Assembly (NCBI RefSeq): GCF_011075055.1
Contig: NC_058153.1
Span: forward strand, 1,054,001 to 1,118,000
Source: Mangifera indica
Lineage: Eukaryota > Streptophyta > Magnoliopsida > Sapindales > Anacardiaceae
Length of the DNA: 64,000 nucleotides
Direction of reading: 5' to 3'
This document shows, piece after piece, positions 37,756 through 50,512 of the stretch (position 1 is the stretch's first letter; each line of letters opens with the position of its first letter). The notes beneath the pieces are model-generated. The model saw nothing but the letters and a program-made list of their open reading frames with translations. It searched no databases and was not told the DNA's origin. The translations under genes were made by a program, and so were the position numbers.

Positions 37756-38396
37756 TTCTGTGTTCGTGTGGGTGCCAAAGTTTTACACCTTATATATTTC
37801 CTTATGACACGAAAACGTATTTCGATTTCCCACCGTCGGAAATATTGAATTATTAGCAAATACACCACGACATATCAAAATAATTGGGGCAATAAGAATT
37901 TCAAGTAAGAGAATAGGATAATGCCATTATATAATTAAATAATTTAAATTAAATATTTATATATTAAAAAAAACATATTAAAGAATATTGAAAATCTTTT
38001 AACTCGATTAAGCAGAAAATCTTTTTTGTTCATTAATGGTACCTCCTCACCCCTGATACCACTCTACTGATGCAATAAAATTGTAAGTTAATAGTCTCAA
38101 TTGTTTTAGAAATATGATTCTTGTAAAATTCTTTTAAAAAATGCCAAAACCCGAACGATTTCAACTTCACCCTTCAAAAATATTTCAAGTCCATTCATTA
38201 TTATTACCCGGTAGCGATCTTCTCAAAACCTCATCATTTGCTGTTGATCGAAACCAATTCAACATAAACGGTCAAACACATCATTTGCTGATTGAAATCG
38301 GTGCAAACGATCTAAATGATTATCTTCTTTAGATCGTTTGCACAGTCTTGAATCATCAACTATTGACAATTTTATAAGAACTTTCATATGAACCTT
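37756..38396. other. Intergenic with a 16-bp perfect inverted repeat
   Basis: Non-coding, AT-rich. It contains the hairpin at 38301-38343 listed separately. No gene was recognised. Confidence 0.5.
38301..38343. repeat. Perfect inverted repeat, 16-bp arms with 11-nt loop
   Basis: GTGCAAACGATCTAAA (38301-38316) and its exact complement TTTAGATCGTTTGCAC (38328-38343) flank an 11-base loop. It lies just beyond the 3' end of the DDR4-like pseudogene. It could be a hairpin-forming element or a relic of two inverted insertions. No function is assigned. Confidence 0.8.
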
Positions 38397-41300
38397 TTAG
38401 ATATCACTGACCTCTTCAGAATCAGCAACCGTGGACAAGTTTTCATGTTCTGAAAGCTTACTGTCTATTTGTTCTGATGACTTATCATCATCAGAATCTA
38501 ACGCAATAGAGTCGGGCAGAGTTCCGCGTTGGTTTTTGCCTCAATCTATTTTTTGTACTCAAGTTTCTGGTTTCCATGGCAGGATGGTTAGAACCTCGAG
38601 CTAATCTCTCACCCCAGCGTGATCCTGCAGGCTTCTGGACCAAGGATGCTGCATCATTGTCCTTTTTATTATCATAAACATCATCATTTTCATTTTCATC
38701 ATCACCATTTCCATTGACAGCTTCTTTAAGTATCACTTTCAGTATCGCTACCGGTGGAGTCACCTTCTTTATCATAACTCTTTTCCATCTTTGTCTCCAT
38801 CACTGAGCCTTCATTCAATGCACTCTTTCCATGCCTTTGCTCTTTACTAGTTGCACATTTCCTGAATCACAAATTAAAATGACAACCAGCTAAAGGCTGC
38901 ATATTCTTCCAGACATAAAAAAGGTTCTCCAATTAAAACATGTCTTTATCTTCTTCGAAATTAAAGTAGACCACAAATCTAAATGCTTGTGTGTAGTGTA
39001 GAATTCCTGAATCTTTTACACAGCATACCAAAGATAAGTAATAGTAAAATCAGTAAAGGAAATTCATGCACATCCAAAAGACTACCATGTCGCACAAATT
39101 GTAGTTTAAAGAACTGTGATGGCCGTAACTAAAATTTAATTTGAACAGCAAAGGCAATCAAATTGAATAAATCTTACTTTAATAGCTCTATAGCCTCATC
39201 AATGGCCTGATCATAATCATCTGTACATTGTCCCAAAAAAAGAGAAATCGGTTACCGAGATTGCACAATGTATAAAACAAAAGTTTGAAATAAGAAACAG
39301 TAAAAAAATACATGTTGAAAAATGTGTCATTGCAAAGCATGTGAGGAAAATGGATAACATCACTGTAGAACTTCAAACTCAAATTCAGCAACTTCTTCTG
39401 TTTCTTTCTGCTTTATTTTTTTTTTTTTAATTATTCAAAAGTATGTGTAGTATTGTGTCAATTAATTCAGCCATAATTGATGAAAGTAATTTTAAGCAAG
39501 CTTAAGTTGTGTTCAGACAGAATATTTACACCTCAAAGAGTTGTAAACAAGCTTCTCATTCAATGTTGTGAACCATATTAATCTGGTCTGGTTACATATT
39601 TGCATGTGAGGTTGTGAACTTCCATTAATATAAATCTAACCTTCTAGTAACAACATAGAAAAACCAAAGAAAAAAGTTAAATCTTACCAAATGTATAGCT
39701 GATAGACCTACGACTCCTATAAGAACGAGTTATCCCAACAGCAAAAGAATTTCTAAAGCCATTCAGCAGGAGCATCTCTTGTCTTTTTTTTCCGTTTACA
39801 TGACCTTTCTTTCTTCTATTAAATGGAGGAGAGAGAATATTAATAATAGTTACCAATGTGAAGAATTAATGAATTAGAAATGGCATAAAATTATGATGCC
39901 TCCTCAAGATTATTAATATACAACCACAAAATGTTGTATGTAAGCTTGCCTTATGAAACTCTTCAGCAACAGGAATACCATCATTGGCAATTGTCTTGCC
40001 AACAGCAACTTTTGCCACAACTTTGCTAGATGACAGTTCATCCTGCCATTACCAAGCATGCAAAAAGTGAATCAAGGCATTTAATCCTGAAACAAATAGT
40101 TGTTACCTTACCACAACTTTGCAAAATTCCTCGAGAAGGTAGCAAGTGTTTTCCATTGTGCACAGGTAGCTGGTAGAGTTAAAAATGCTTTTCCTTTACA
40201 TTTGGTTTTTAACCCAGTTTTGTTTACTTCCTTGTACAATCTATAACCAATAGATGTATTTCCATCATACCTGCATAAACAGCATACATATTGTCAATAC
40301 TAATGAAGCAATAAATTATATAAAAACCACATTGTGTTGGACAATTACCAGTATGAACTTCCATTTGCATCTTTTCCAATTTTATTTTTGCGGAACTAGA
40401 AACTTGAGTTCCTTGTTTTAGGGCATCATTAATGTAAGACACAGCATCATCCTGCTGTAAACAGTAAACCGATAGACATCACCATATCAAAGTTCAAAAA
40501 AGGGCAACAACTAACTGCAGCTTTCGTACACCTTTATATATGTTGGCAGTGAACAATAAAATGGGCAACACAACTATATGTGTTTCTTTATTTGTATCTC
40601 ACATAAAAAAGATGAAAAAAATAAACGATAGAGAAGAATCCAGGGATTGAAGCACTCAAAATTACCAACTCTATTAAAACTAATTATGCCCTGCAAGGAG
40701 GCAGAATATATTACATCAGCTCAGATTTCACAAAGTGCTTTGAGAATTAGTAGCCGACAAGTTGGTGCTAATTCTTTGAATCTGGATATTTCCTCTCTGC
40801 CAAAGAAAGAGCAGCAAAAAACCGCTACTGTCATAAATTGATATCAACAATCATGATGGTTGGATAGAAAGAGAGAGAAACAAGCCATTAATACCCCTTA
40901 ACTGCAGTTAATGGAGTCTCCCCTTCAGCAACCTACAATACAATATTGAGCAAAAGATGCAAATGATTGAAATGATAGGCATAGGAGTAAAATCAGGAGT
41001 AACACACTCTAAAATGCCTTACCCATGGCCACCACAGAGCAAGTTTCTTACGAAGTACAGAAACCCATGCATCAGAATCATTTAATAGTTTACTCACAGG
41101 TGGTATCCCCTGTTAAACATTCAAGTCAGACAAGAAAATGTAAAGTGATGAGATGTATAAAACTTACAAAAGGAACAAATAGGCAAGTTCATTATCACTA
41201 AACAATTGAGAACCACATAGAAGCCGTTGTTTTTTTGCCCTTTTTTCAATGCAATTACTATAATATGCTAGACTCTGATGTTTTAAGTATATGTTTCTAA

Positions 41301-41926
41301 AGCCAATATCAGATAAGATCTTTCTGGATGCTCAAGAAATTGTGAATGAAAATTTAATATGAATAACTATATTCAACTTCTACCACCAAAAGTTTCATCT
41401 AGTTCGAACAGAGACAAGCAATTATAGATGAATGAATGACAATAAAAGAACCTTTAACAGAGCAATGTGAAGCTGAGCATTAGAACTATTAGACTCAAGA
41501 AGTCCCATCTCAATCTCTTCAGGTGTCACTTCCAATAACTGGCTCAAACACCTGCAAAAGCTTGTCAGCATCAATTCATTTTGCGTTTTATTCTCCAAAA
41601 AAACAAAGCAAAAAAAAAAAAAAAGTTTTCCGGCGTCTCAATCCACAACAGCGAATAATTTCCATGCTTTTACAACCAATAACAACGCAGATACAAAACA
41701 AAGCCGGCATTGCATTGCAATTTGCTTTCTAAAATAAAAGGAGATGATCGTACGTTCAAAAATTGAGAACACAAGCAAGTTCCCATCGTTCACGTAGCTT
41801 TTTAACCTCAGATTCAGAAGACGATTCGTCCAGGAAAACAACTTCTTCTTCTTCCTTCACCTCTGTCATTTCTTCTCCACCTGTCTTTCTAGGAGACGGC
41901 TTCAGTTTACGGGGGCCACGGGCCAT
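38397..41926 (-). pseudogene. DDT-related protein, DDR4 type, multiply disrupted
   Basis: The pieces follow a plant DDT-related protein: start MARGPRKLKPSPRK, RERWELACVLNF, then LHIALLKGIPPVSK, KKLALWWPWVAEGE, DAVSYINDALKQGTQ, a WYDGN...IGYRLY block, SISYTFDDYDQAIDEAI and an acidic tail. Splice sites persist (exons at 41754-41926, 41452-41551, 41023-41109 and others), but the frame does not. A lost T gives TGA at 41756-41758, and the frame shifts again near 41530. GAA ATC TGA (40721-40723) replaces an arginine codon, and further shifts occur near 40393, 40137, 39784-39791, 38726 and 38517. DDR proteins are recalled as accessory subunits of plant ISWI chromatin remodelers. With a nonsense change and about seven indels, a functional product is unlikely unless the consensus is poor here. 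Confidence 0.82.
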
Positions 41927-42038
41927 TTCGAGGGTGTGGAAGTGGATGGAAGATAAATTTTAAGATTTTCCCGCCCAAATAGTATTTACCTCAAATCATG
42001 GTCAAAGTTTGGTAACTAGCTGCGGTTAATAATTAAAA

Positions 42039-42837
42039 GGCCAAACGACTGTTTCTCACCCAAGGTATGTTGTACTGTCAAGTGTCCCCCTTTATCTATG
42101 ATAATATCAAATACCCACCCATCAGCAGTTAAATTTAACGGAATCCTAACCCCTCAAAGTTTTATCTCATTTTGCCCCCCTAAACTTAAAAAACTAAAAA
42201 TTTCTCTCAGCCTAAGTTTTAAAAAATGGCAGTTTCACCCTAAGGTTTCGTTTTGAAATCTCTGGCTCTATTGTCAGCGGTCTCTCCCTCCCAAAGCATT
42301 CTCTCCCTCCGACAGTCGCTTTCCTCCCATTGGACGTCCGATCGGTGTCAAAAAAACGATGGAAGACAAAGAACTTCGTCAGGGAAGACGAAGTTCTTCA
42401 TCTGGGAAGACGATTGTCTTCCCAGAAGAAGACCTCTGTGGAGACAACCATCTTCCCAGACGAAGACAACAACTTCATCTTCATCTGGGAAGACGAAGAT
42501 CGGATGTTCGACGTCGATCAGGCTTCCAAATGAGAGGAAAGAGACCATCGAAGGGAGATGATGTTTTGGGAGAGAGAGGCCACCGGAGATTTCAAAACGA
42601 AACCCTATAGTGAAACTGTCATTTTTTAAACTTAGGCTGGGGGAAATTTTAGTTTTTTAAGTTTAGGGGGTAAAAAAAGAGTATATTTTAGTTTATTTTT
42701 AAAATTATAGAGAAAATGACGATTTTACCTTTATTACTGTTAATTTTAATTACTGATGGGTGAGCATTTGGTGTTATCATAGATAAAAATGGACACTGGA
42801 CATGGCAATATACCTTGGTGGGAAATAGTCTTTGGCC
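42039..42837. mobile_element. Mutator-like non-autonomous element (copy 2)
   Basis: Begins GGCCAAACGACTGTTTCTCACC and ends with the inverse of GGCCAAAGACTATTTCCCACC. The inverted repeats extend over 110 bp (shared TTTATCTATGATAA and ACCCATCAG blocks). A perfect 9-bp target duplication, TAATTAAAA, lies at 42030-42038 and 42838-42846. It is the same family as the 7267-9059 element but lacks the hAT insert. The interior (about 42375-42500) again holds repeated GGGAAGACGA and TCTTCCCAGA motifs in both orientations, with no transposase. Confidence 0.88.
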
Positions 42838-42846
42838 TAATTAAAA

Positions 42847-43826
42847 TCAGAAACCGCCTTTTAGAATCTTATTTCGCCTCGTCGTCTCCTTTTGAGTCCG
42901 GTTCAGGTGAATCAGGTGTCCCCTGACTAAACTTACCGTTTCACTCACATATGCCTATTTAGGCCATCAGAATCATTCTTTTTCTAAATTTTAACCATAC
43001 AATGACACGTGTGGTTACTGATCTTTGCATGGGTGGTTATTAACTTGAAATATCTATTTTACCCTCCTTTCATTTTGATAAAGAAGTGATAATCATATGA
43101 AGCTCGTATGGAAGAGTTGTAGATAAAATTTATTGACTCGACTTTGATTAAATTAATTATAATTGAATTGTATAACTTTAAAATTTAACTATTTAGCCCA
43201 TAATTAAAGTTAAGCATTGGCTTATAAGGTTCATATGACTCGAATTTAAGAACCTATAGATGAGACAAATTTTATAATCCTAGAGGATATTTGATTCAAA
43301 ATAATCTTTGATTTTATTTGGCTTATCACTTAATAAATGATATATAAATTACTACTTAAGTAATATGATAATTTGATTAAAATATTGCGGGTAACAGTGG
43401 TTAATTTCCCTTTCAACGACGGAGCTCCAAATTTTGATATGTTGCTCATGGGTTCGGCTTATAATCTTGCTGATCAAGGTGTTTGCTGGCATTGACGCGC
43501 ATCCGTAGTGCGTCTTCCATCATCCACAGATTTATCTGATCCTAAAATAAATATTAACAAACAATGCCAAGTACGACTACGTAATTAATAAAAGAAACCA
43601 TGTACACCATTCTGCCTAAATGAAGCATAACACAAAGAAGCTGACAAGGAGAAAAAGAAAAAAAAATACTCGAACAACACAAGGTGAGTCCCCATGATAG
43701 CACGTCAATCACCCACTTCAAGCCACCATGGTCGTGTCTCAGTTGCTGCGAGGTATGTCAATCCATAGCCCACGAGCACAGAACTGTCACAGTTATATAG
43801 CCATTTTGCAACTTGCGCACGCTTCC
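42847..43826. other. Intergenic, nothing firm
   Basis: Three-prime flank of the CHY/RING gene plus AT-rich DNA. A stretch near 43270-43390 (AATCTTTGATTTTATTTGGC) vaguely resembles the MITE at 58.6-59.0 kb. No gene was recognised. Confidence 0.45.
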
Positions 43827-46027
43827 TCAACCCCTTGTTACGCGAGTGTTATAGGACTTGCAATTTGGACACTTCTGAGCCACCACATGGAAATGTACAT
43901 TTGAGGTCTTACCGCAATCGTTGCAAAGAATCCAAACCTGTTAACAGTGATCCCCATCAATATCTTTAGCGGAGATGAATTAATAAGCATATGCATACTT
44001 GTTAGAGAGAGAGAGAGAGAGAGAGACCATTTTGTTTAGGTATGGTTCTGGCATTGGTGTAGCTGCAATCTCCACGTCATATTTCTCCCAGACCTTGGAC
44101 ATATCACAGACTGACTTAGAACAGAGAGGGCAAGCATACCTGTCACCATGATTTACACCTCAGTAAAACTAATGACATTACCAGAAGCATTATATCAGCT
44201 GAAAAAATAGAAGAAATAGAGGGAAGCAAGAACACTTACTGAAAATGTTCTCTCATCTCCTTCAAGCAGTTTCTGTGAATCGTGTGCCCACATGGCATGA
44301 CGGTTACATCTTTCCTTGAGTCAAATAAGTACTGCAGACAAGAATTTACATCATACTTCCCAGTAAACGTCCGAAAAAAGAACCGGTAAAAAAAATTCTT
44401 CCCCCTCATCTAGAAGGAAAAAATTCATTAAGTGACCATGTTTTACCTCACAGCAAACAGGGCAGTCACGATGCATTGCACCTTCAACACATGGGTGGCT
44501 GTTCTTCAAAAGGATTGAGTAGCAGCAACCTTTATGGAGAATAATAAGATGGCAAGCCAAACATGTAAACGTTAGTCACAATATAAACACTAATACACAC
44601 CCAATCTGAAAAACTATTAGAACATAAGTATAGCTTACCACACTTGTAGCAATGGAAGAAATTCTCACATCCACCAATTCTGGAACCAAACAAAACAACA
44701 CATCAGACATTTGGGTTAAATGAACATACACTAATCTAATATAGAGAGAGAAATGATTCAGTATGCCTTGAAGAAAATGAACATACCTGCAAATGCCACA
44801 CCCATCACAGTGATACTGTTTCTTGGATGTCTGCAGCAAAGGAAAAAGCAAGATAATTAGGTCACCCTCAAATAGCAAAGACGTCAGGTAACCAACATTC
44901 ATGCCAAGGTTAAAAGAATTAGTCATTTGTATTCTTGGAGGGTTTTTGATCAATTAGGAGAAAGTATTAAACCACTCACATCATCATCAAACAGCTTGCA
45001 AATCTTGCAAAAATATTCTCCCATGCATACGCCACAATTAACACAGACTTGTTGAACCTGGTAATGGCAACAAAGGAAATAAGTCAACACACTAACCCCA
45101 ACCACTCAGCATCAAGATGCAACAAAGCAAATAATATATTTATGTAAACGTAGATCCCTAGCAGGCCATTTCCATAAAACCATGAAATTGACAAGTTTGT
45201 AAAAAAAAAAAAAAAAATGTCATAGAACACTCAAACCAACACAATGAATAAAAAATAAAACTCACTTCTTGTTCAGTCCCACAAAGAGAGCATATCACCT
45301 GGTAAAAAAACAAGAGAGACAGAATGGGTAATTCAGTCAGTAACAGTGGATACTATAATTACGAAAAAAATCAATGGAAAAGAGGGAAGGAGAAGTGGTT
45401 GAATAAAACAAAGGAATGAGCAAGTAAATGTATCAACCTGTTTGACTTGATGGCGTGGGATATCATGTCTAAGCTTCTGATCAACATTAATATTGTTCTG
45501 CAAATCAACAAATAACAATCAATAACAATGAACAAAACAATTAGCTTATCACTAATTTAGCATGTTACTAGAATGAAGAAGATAACCATTACTGTTCTGT
45601 TTAACCAACAAATTTATACAGTTAGCTGAGATTTTGAAATAAATCCCGAGGAAAACAAAAAACTCACCATAGCATCATTATGACAATGACGACAATCAAA
45701 GATTTCATTGCAACAAGGAGCTCTAATGCGGCACCGTCTTCTATAGTGTTGGCATCTGCAAAAAGAAATTTAAGTTAGACTGGAACAAGACATGAGAAGA
45801 ACTTTAAATAAAATAGCTATGAAGAAAGAAGAGCAATACCCATAATCCATCTTCCCCCTCTGTAGTAATTCAGTCATATTCATATCTGGTGATACTACTC
45901 CAAAACTGCACTCCCCATTTTCCAGCTGAGAGTCTGAGATCAGTGCCTCAGTTTCCTCCAATTTCCAAGATATGTTCCTTGGCTCAAACTGTTGATAGTC
46001 AGAATAATAGGCTGTTACTTCCACCAT
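43827..46027 (-). CDS. CHY zinc-finger and RING E3 ubiquitin ligase (RZFP34/MIEL1 family)
   Basis: Eleven exons (45840-46027, 45668-45755, 45438-45497, 45266-45298, 44980-45057, 44787-44830, 44639-44679, 44447-44529, 44240-44331, 44028-44139, 43827-43937) sum to 930 nt, 309 residues, with no stop. A 62-residue leader precedes the CHY finger ([29 protein letters not shown]). The CTCHY finger follows ([30 protein letters not shown]). A C3H2C3 RING then runs from CPVC near residue 201 to CPLC, and a zinc ribbon (CNDCG, CPNC) ends NTRVTRG. All zinc ligands appear intact. Relatives RZFP34 and MIEL1 ubiquitinate transcription factors in drought, abscisic-acid and defence responses. The donor after exon 10 lies in a (CT)n microsatellite. 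A long 5' leader with intron, starting near 48.84 kb, is likely. Confidence 0.93.
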
Positions 46028-48865
46028 TGCAAAGTACTATGCAGAGATCAGATAGCTGAAGTTGGCAAAAAGCCTAGGGCACCTGCATATATGGATACAT
46101 TTAGAAAATATTCTATTACTTAAAACAAATCTAGTGGCCTGAACAAGACAGGCAAACACTCCATGACATTGTTGCTTTCTTCTACACTGCTGCAGTCCAA
46201 TGGAAATCAGCAGCTACAACACCCAAGGTTGAACAGCTCCAATCAGCACTACTCCAAGAGAAGGATTCATCAAAACAAGCAGATCTATTAACTCCCAAAC
46301 ATAAACTACAGAGCAGCTGAGAGAAACTCTGGAAGCTCCAGCTGTGAGAGAGCAATACTATTTGCATGATCACCTGATTCCTTGAGGTCCCAGAACCAAA
46401 TGAAATATACTGGAAATGACCACTAGACGTCACAACCTATGGTAAAAGCAATCGATCACACAATCAAATGTGGTCTAAAATGCATATAAATAGAGGGGAA
46501 AGAGTAGTGAGATTGCAGAAATTTTGTTGTCTTCATTCTCCATCAAGACAGGCCTACCTCCACTTTAAACTCTGCACCAAATCTCCTTTGAGACTGAACT
46601 TACCCAAAGCATAAATCATTAAAATCTTCACAACTTCAGATGCGTCTCTTCAGTAACATGTTATCCTAGCCAGTTCTCTCCATATAGTGATAGTAGGATT
46701 TCAACCAACATTAGAATTACACCTTCATATCTACATGAATGGGCAAAGGACAATTTTCCCCTGATTGGAGAAGATGCAAACCAACTAGTGGAGCAACACT
46801 ATTCTGTCTACTGACGCATGTAATTAGTCAATAACAGGCTATGAAGACAACCAAGTTTAATATGGATGGAATATTCTAGACAGAACACGGAACTCTAGTA
46901 GAACAAATACACTCATCCCCCAGTTCACTCTCAATACAGCATAATAGGACGAAAATTATTGGGTGGCTTGATGCAAAACCACAACCTAGGAGCAACAAAT
47001 CAATTAATTGGTTTCCAGGCCTGGTACAAACACCGCACACTGTTGTTCAGAACTATAAGAAACAGACATGAGGACTTGCACAGAAAAAAACCTACAGAAT
47101 CTACCCCATAGTAAGTACTTAATCGTTTTTAGTCTCACCCATAAACCTGGACAATCCTGAACACTTGCAACTAATAAGTCATCATACAAATAAAAACCTA
47201 AATCTAAATCCCGAAATGGTATTACCACAACAAAACCACCTCAAGTTTTAGTATGCATCAATTCAAACTGCTTATCCTGTGAAGTTGCATTCCCAAAGGA
47301 AAACATGTCCCTTTCTAAATACTCCTCCCAGGGTAGTAGCTTGCTCTATGGGAAGATGCACAGCTCAACATCTCAAAATCGACCATCACTCATGGGAAAT
47401 AAAGGCAAAATTTGGATCAAGAGAATGGTCAGGCCACATGGTCACTAGCAATAAACTACCAGCCGACCATAATGATTCTGGACCTCTCAACGTGGATATA
47501 AGGTTCTACTGACGCAATTTTGCCATAAATAACAGTGCTCTCACAGCCAGAACAACTAGATAACCATCACAGTGGCTGCTAATAGGCTAGAATCTAAATA
47601 GTTAGAAAGTTAGATTTCCTTCCTACTCATCTGATTTTCCAATGGATCTTGATTTTGATACTGGTTTTATTAATTTATGACTAGCACAACTAATGCACCT
47701 AATTTAGATAATCAAACTAGCAAATTATATAATTTTTCCATTTCCAAGTAATTTTATGAAAATTTGCAATCTAGACAATGTCAATGATACTGGCACTTGG
47801 CATCAACATCAAGATTACCAAGAATTAATGAGCAATGAACCTCATAACCACCCTAAGAAAACAATACAGACACAACAGGAAAGCATCTGATATCCAATCA
47901 TTATATACATGATTGGCCATAACCACTAACATCATGACAGCCATCACAAACTATATAATATTTTAAGCGAAATAAGGTGCCACAAGGCCAACTGATATCA
48001 AAGCAAAGCAACAAACTACTACCAAGCGATACACCAGAAAAGGTATCAAACGAAAAAAAAAATCAATATTATACCAGAAATGCAAACATGATATTAAGAC
48101 GACAACAACAACAACAAAGAACAGTACCACGAGACAATCAAATTTTCCAATTAGAAGCAACAAAAATATATAATCCAAGTACAGAATAAAAACAACAATC
48201 AAATTCGAGATAATCAGACGTCCTTTTTCTTAAAAAATCACAGAAATTCAAGAACATGTTCGCATCCACATTAACCGCATGATAAATGACACAAGCCTAG
48301 TTTTTAACATGACGTGTCTCATATATTACTCCTAATAAAAACTATACGTCTAAACATCTGTTTGACCACCAAGAGAAGGAAAAAAGAAAAAAAAAAATAC
48401 TTAAACCGTACTTGTTCTTAATCATAGTCCCGAGAAAACGAACAAAAATTTAGAATATGTTCAGTTTCGTACTCTTTATAAACTACAAAAGAAAATGTAC
48501 GCCCTCGAATCACTCTCCTCCCTTCAGTATATTTTCTAGGTAACCAAACAAAACAGAGCTTAGCTCTTAATCTAAGACAATTAACTTATAAAAAACAAAG
48601 CCAAACCTGCATCTTTTTGTGGCACTTTACCTAAAATAATCAACAATTTATATAGAAACAAATAAGAGAAAATAGAAACAAACTAAAATTATATGAAATT
48701 CTCTTGAATGACGAACTTTCAATCAGAATTCAGAAGATTGCCGATCAAAACTTCGAGAAATTAATGGTAAGATCCGACTGGTCTCCGGAGCTCCAATCCA
48801 AATCTCAGAAACTCAAATAAAAGATTGTGACTATAATTGCTGAATGAGAGAGTGTGAATTGGAGC
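46028..48865 (-). other. Probable 5' leader and intron of the CHY/RING gene
   Basis: 2.8 kb without conserved coding sequence on either strand. A TATA box at 48866-48873 pointing left and the lack of any other gene in between suggest a transcript starting near 48840 and spliced through this stretch. I could not fix the leader exon boundaries. Confidence 0.45.
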
Positions 48866-48873
48866 TATATATA
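48866..48873 (-). promoter_or_regulatory. TATA box for a leftward transcript
   Basis: TATATATA, inside the palindrome CTATATATAG, is followed on the minus strand by CTCCAATTCACACTCTCTCATTC. That gives a plausible start site about 30 bases downstream. The only leftward gene it can serve is the CHY/RING ligase, whose ATG is at 46027. Confidence 0.5.
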
Positions 48874-50512
48874 GGTGGTGAAGACTCCGGTCCGGTTTCT
48901 GATTCCAGAGGCTTCGAAATCTGCCATTCGACACGAAAGCGAAAGGGGTGGCACACAAGACAACTGATTTTGATTGTATTTTGACAGGATATACCGTGGA
49001 ATTACTAATATACCCTCCACGGTTTGAAAATATCTTTGCAGATTTTGATGGAAAGGGTTTGGATGTAATGTCGGCGGGACCAGCTCATAAAAAAATTGAG
49101 GATTTGATGGAGCTACCGAGATTAGAGCTTGTTCAAGCTTGCATCAATCCATTAAATTCAATTAAAGTTCGAGCCTGTTTAAATTTAAATATAATGTTAT
49201 TAAAAGATTGTTAGTAGAGTAAACAGTCTTAACCTTATCCTCTTATATAAATTCAAACGGTCGGTGCTGCAGTAGAATTTGTGCTACTAAAAAATCAATT
49301 TATAGTCGAAGCTTATCCATTGTTATAAATAAAATCTGTCTAATAATCACGTACCACGTAAGATGTAAAAACGTTGACGTATCAAAGAAAATAAAATTCT
49401 TATCGTGTTAATTAAAACGTGAATCATGATTGCTGTGAGTAAAGGACAATATTTAATGATTTGACTGAGTTTCGTGCAAAGCAAAGTTTAGGCCTACAAT
49501 GAGTCCCATTAGGAAAAGTTAAATGGGTTAGACTTGGGATTAATTTAATTATAATAACAGAGTGTGCTTTTGACACGCTCCAAGCTGAGAAATAGGTAAC
49601 CAAACTGAAAAGCTAAAACCTGTCAACACCTTTATACATTTATCCATAGGTCAATTATCTGGTTAAAACTAAAATTCAGGCCATACCAGTCCAAATTCGA
49701 CGAAGTCAATGTGCCCACAAACTGTACCATGCCACAAAATTCTTCGTACTGGCCTATGGTATGACAAGGCCCGGGATCATCTGCCGCGTCTTGGTGGGCT
49801 TTTAGCGGCAAACAATAGTTTCTAGTGAGACAAATGAGATCAAGAAGGTACAAGCCAATGATTGCATTTCACAGTTCTCTATTGCCTACGTCTACGATAG
49901 CCAAATATTTACTGGAATCTGAAGGGGGAAAAAAGCGAGGCAAAGAAACCAAGCCACTAAACGAATCTATATGAAAATTTATAAGAAATTACTTACAGCA
50001 TTATCTCTGCTCTGTTTCAGATATGTAATCTGGTTGATACATATCTGATAAAAGCTCCAGCAGTCAATCAGATAGGAACTTGTAAGTTGATATGATAAGG
50101 GTGTTGTATTATTTGGACCAACGGTGACTTCCAACATCGAGGTTAAGGGGGCAAAGGAACAACAAAAAGAAAGGGAAAAAATAAAATCTATACAAAGACT
50201 GGCAGCCAAAATTCCTCACCCCTCACCTGTAGGATATAGATAACAGTTGCAGTGAACTGAGTAAACCTGCAGCTTTAAAAAAACAACTGGTGGGCAGAAA
50301 ATCATGAGACTGCACATTAGAGCTGCCACGATATTTGGCAGCAAGCCAAAATTTCTTCTCCTCGCAAACCCTCCTGCCAGTGACAAAGGAAAAACCAGAT
50401 CCATCCCAGCAAAAAAAAATGCCTACTATATAAGATTCTTAGGCAGCAGAACTGCAAGTTGAAGGGGGCAGGCGAGTATTCTTCTCTCAAAATCTTATCT
50501 CATTTGGTCATT
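48874..50512. other. Intergenic between the EPCR-like gene and the CHY/RING promoter
   Basis: Three-prime flank of the Enhancer-of-polycomb-related gene on the right and the upstream region of the CHY/RING promoter on the left. No coding signal was recognised. Confidence 0.5.

Noticed and set aside
38050..38110. TGATACCACTC near 38060 as another LTR primer site
   Set aside because: No matching pair of direct repeats was found around it.
42253..42610. Several overlapping frames on both strands
   Set aside because: They come from the repeated GGGAAGACGA motifs inside the Mutator-like element, not from a gene.
48761..48958. 65-codon frame on the minus strand at the CHY/RING promoter
   Set aside because: It spans the TATA box, starts with GTG and has no similarity to known proteins.
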